From assembly GCA_002862165.1 (NCBI GenBank), contig PKCL01000310.1, positions 1 to 6,151 on the forward strand: a stretch of DNA of 6,151 bases. The letters run 5' to 3'. Position numbers and translations under genes: made by a program. The stretch is from Planctomycetaceae bacterium (lineage in GTDB: Bacteria; Planctomycetota; Planctomycetia; Pirellulales; UBA1268). This document shows, in pieces, positions 6,049-6,151 of the stretch. The notes beneath the pieces were generated by a model. The model searched no databases. It was not told the origin of the DNA and saw nothing but the letters and a program-made list of their open reading frames with translations. How positions within the stretch are numbered: the stretch's first letter is position 1; each line of letters starts with the position of its first letter.

Positions 6049-6151
6049 ATGTTGGCAAAACGAATTATTCCATGCCTCGATGTTGAAAAGGGACGTGTTG
6101 TAAAAGGAACAAAGTTCCTCGAACTCATTGATGCCGGTGATCCTGTAGCAG
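6049..6151 (+). CDS. hisF: Imidazole glycerol phosphate synthase subunit HisF, 3'-truncated by window
   Basis: Only the first 34 codons are present, beginning MLAKRIIPCLDVEKGRVVKG and continuing to DAGDPVA. This is the very conserved HisF start. Asp11 in PCLDV is the expected catalytic acid, and Lys19 belongs to the RVVKG strand that closes around the ligand. HisF is the cyclase half of the HisFH complex; it uses ammonia from HisH to turn PRFAR into imidazole glycerol phosphate and AICAR in histidine synthesis. It starts 17 bases after the thiG stop with a weak CAGG site nine bases before the ATG, consistent with co-transcription with thiG. HisA is a homologous barrel but does not begin with this sequence. 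About 220 more residues are expected beyond the window edge. Confidence 0.95.
   Translation, partial: MLAKRIIPCLDVEKGRVVKGTKFLELIDAGDPVA

Noticed and set aside
5838..6128. Minus-strand open frame across the thiG end and hisF start
   Set aside because: It is antisense to two strongly recognised genes and has no recognisable features.

Overview
The window looks like a piece of a Planctomycetota (Pirellulales/Rhodopirellula-like) chromosome or metagenomic contig of moderate GC. The main grounds are the gene content: a secreted S1-type sulfatase next to a secreted esterase, a secreted WD40 protein whose C-terminal module resembles the one I know from planctomycete DUF1553/PSD1 cytochrome proteins, and a small membrane-anchored protein of a type I associate with this phylum. 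No homology search was possible, so the taxonomic call is recognition-based inference.

All convincing genes are on the + strand. (1) Bases 1-1172 hold most of a sulfatase, cut at its 5' end by the window. It is followed after a short gap by a signal-peptide-bearing esterase of the esterase D / feruloyl esterase fold (about 1237-2175). The pair fits extracytoplasmic breakdown of sulfated, acylated glycans. (2) Bases 2176-2599 form a gap with no convincing gene. It has a hairpin just after the esterase, a 9-bp inverted repeat, a possible decayed coding remnant on the minus strand, and a candidate promoter for the next gene. (3) Bases 2600-4255 encode a secreted seven-bladed WD40 propeller fused to a discoidin-like C-terminal module. 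(4) Bases 4350-6151 look like one operon: a one-pass membrane protein of unknown function, thiS (sulfur carrier, overlapping the previous stop codon by one base), thiG (thiazole synthase), and the first 34 codons of hisF (histidine biosynthesis), which runs off the window.

ThiS and ThiG work together: the ThiS C-terminal Gly-Gly is converted to a thiocarboxylate and gives sulfur to ThiG, which builds the thiazole ring of thiamine. No TPP riboswitch was recognised upstream. The items most worth a second look are the WD40/discoidin-like fusion, the translational coupling of an unknown membrane protein to thiS, an esterase whose expected catalytic Asp appears to be Gly, and coding-like text in the 2.2-2.5 kb gap.
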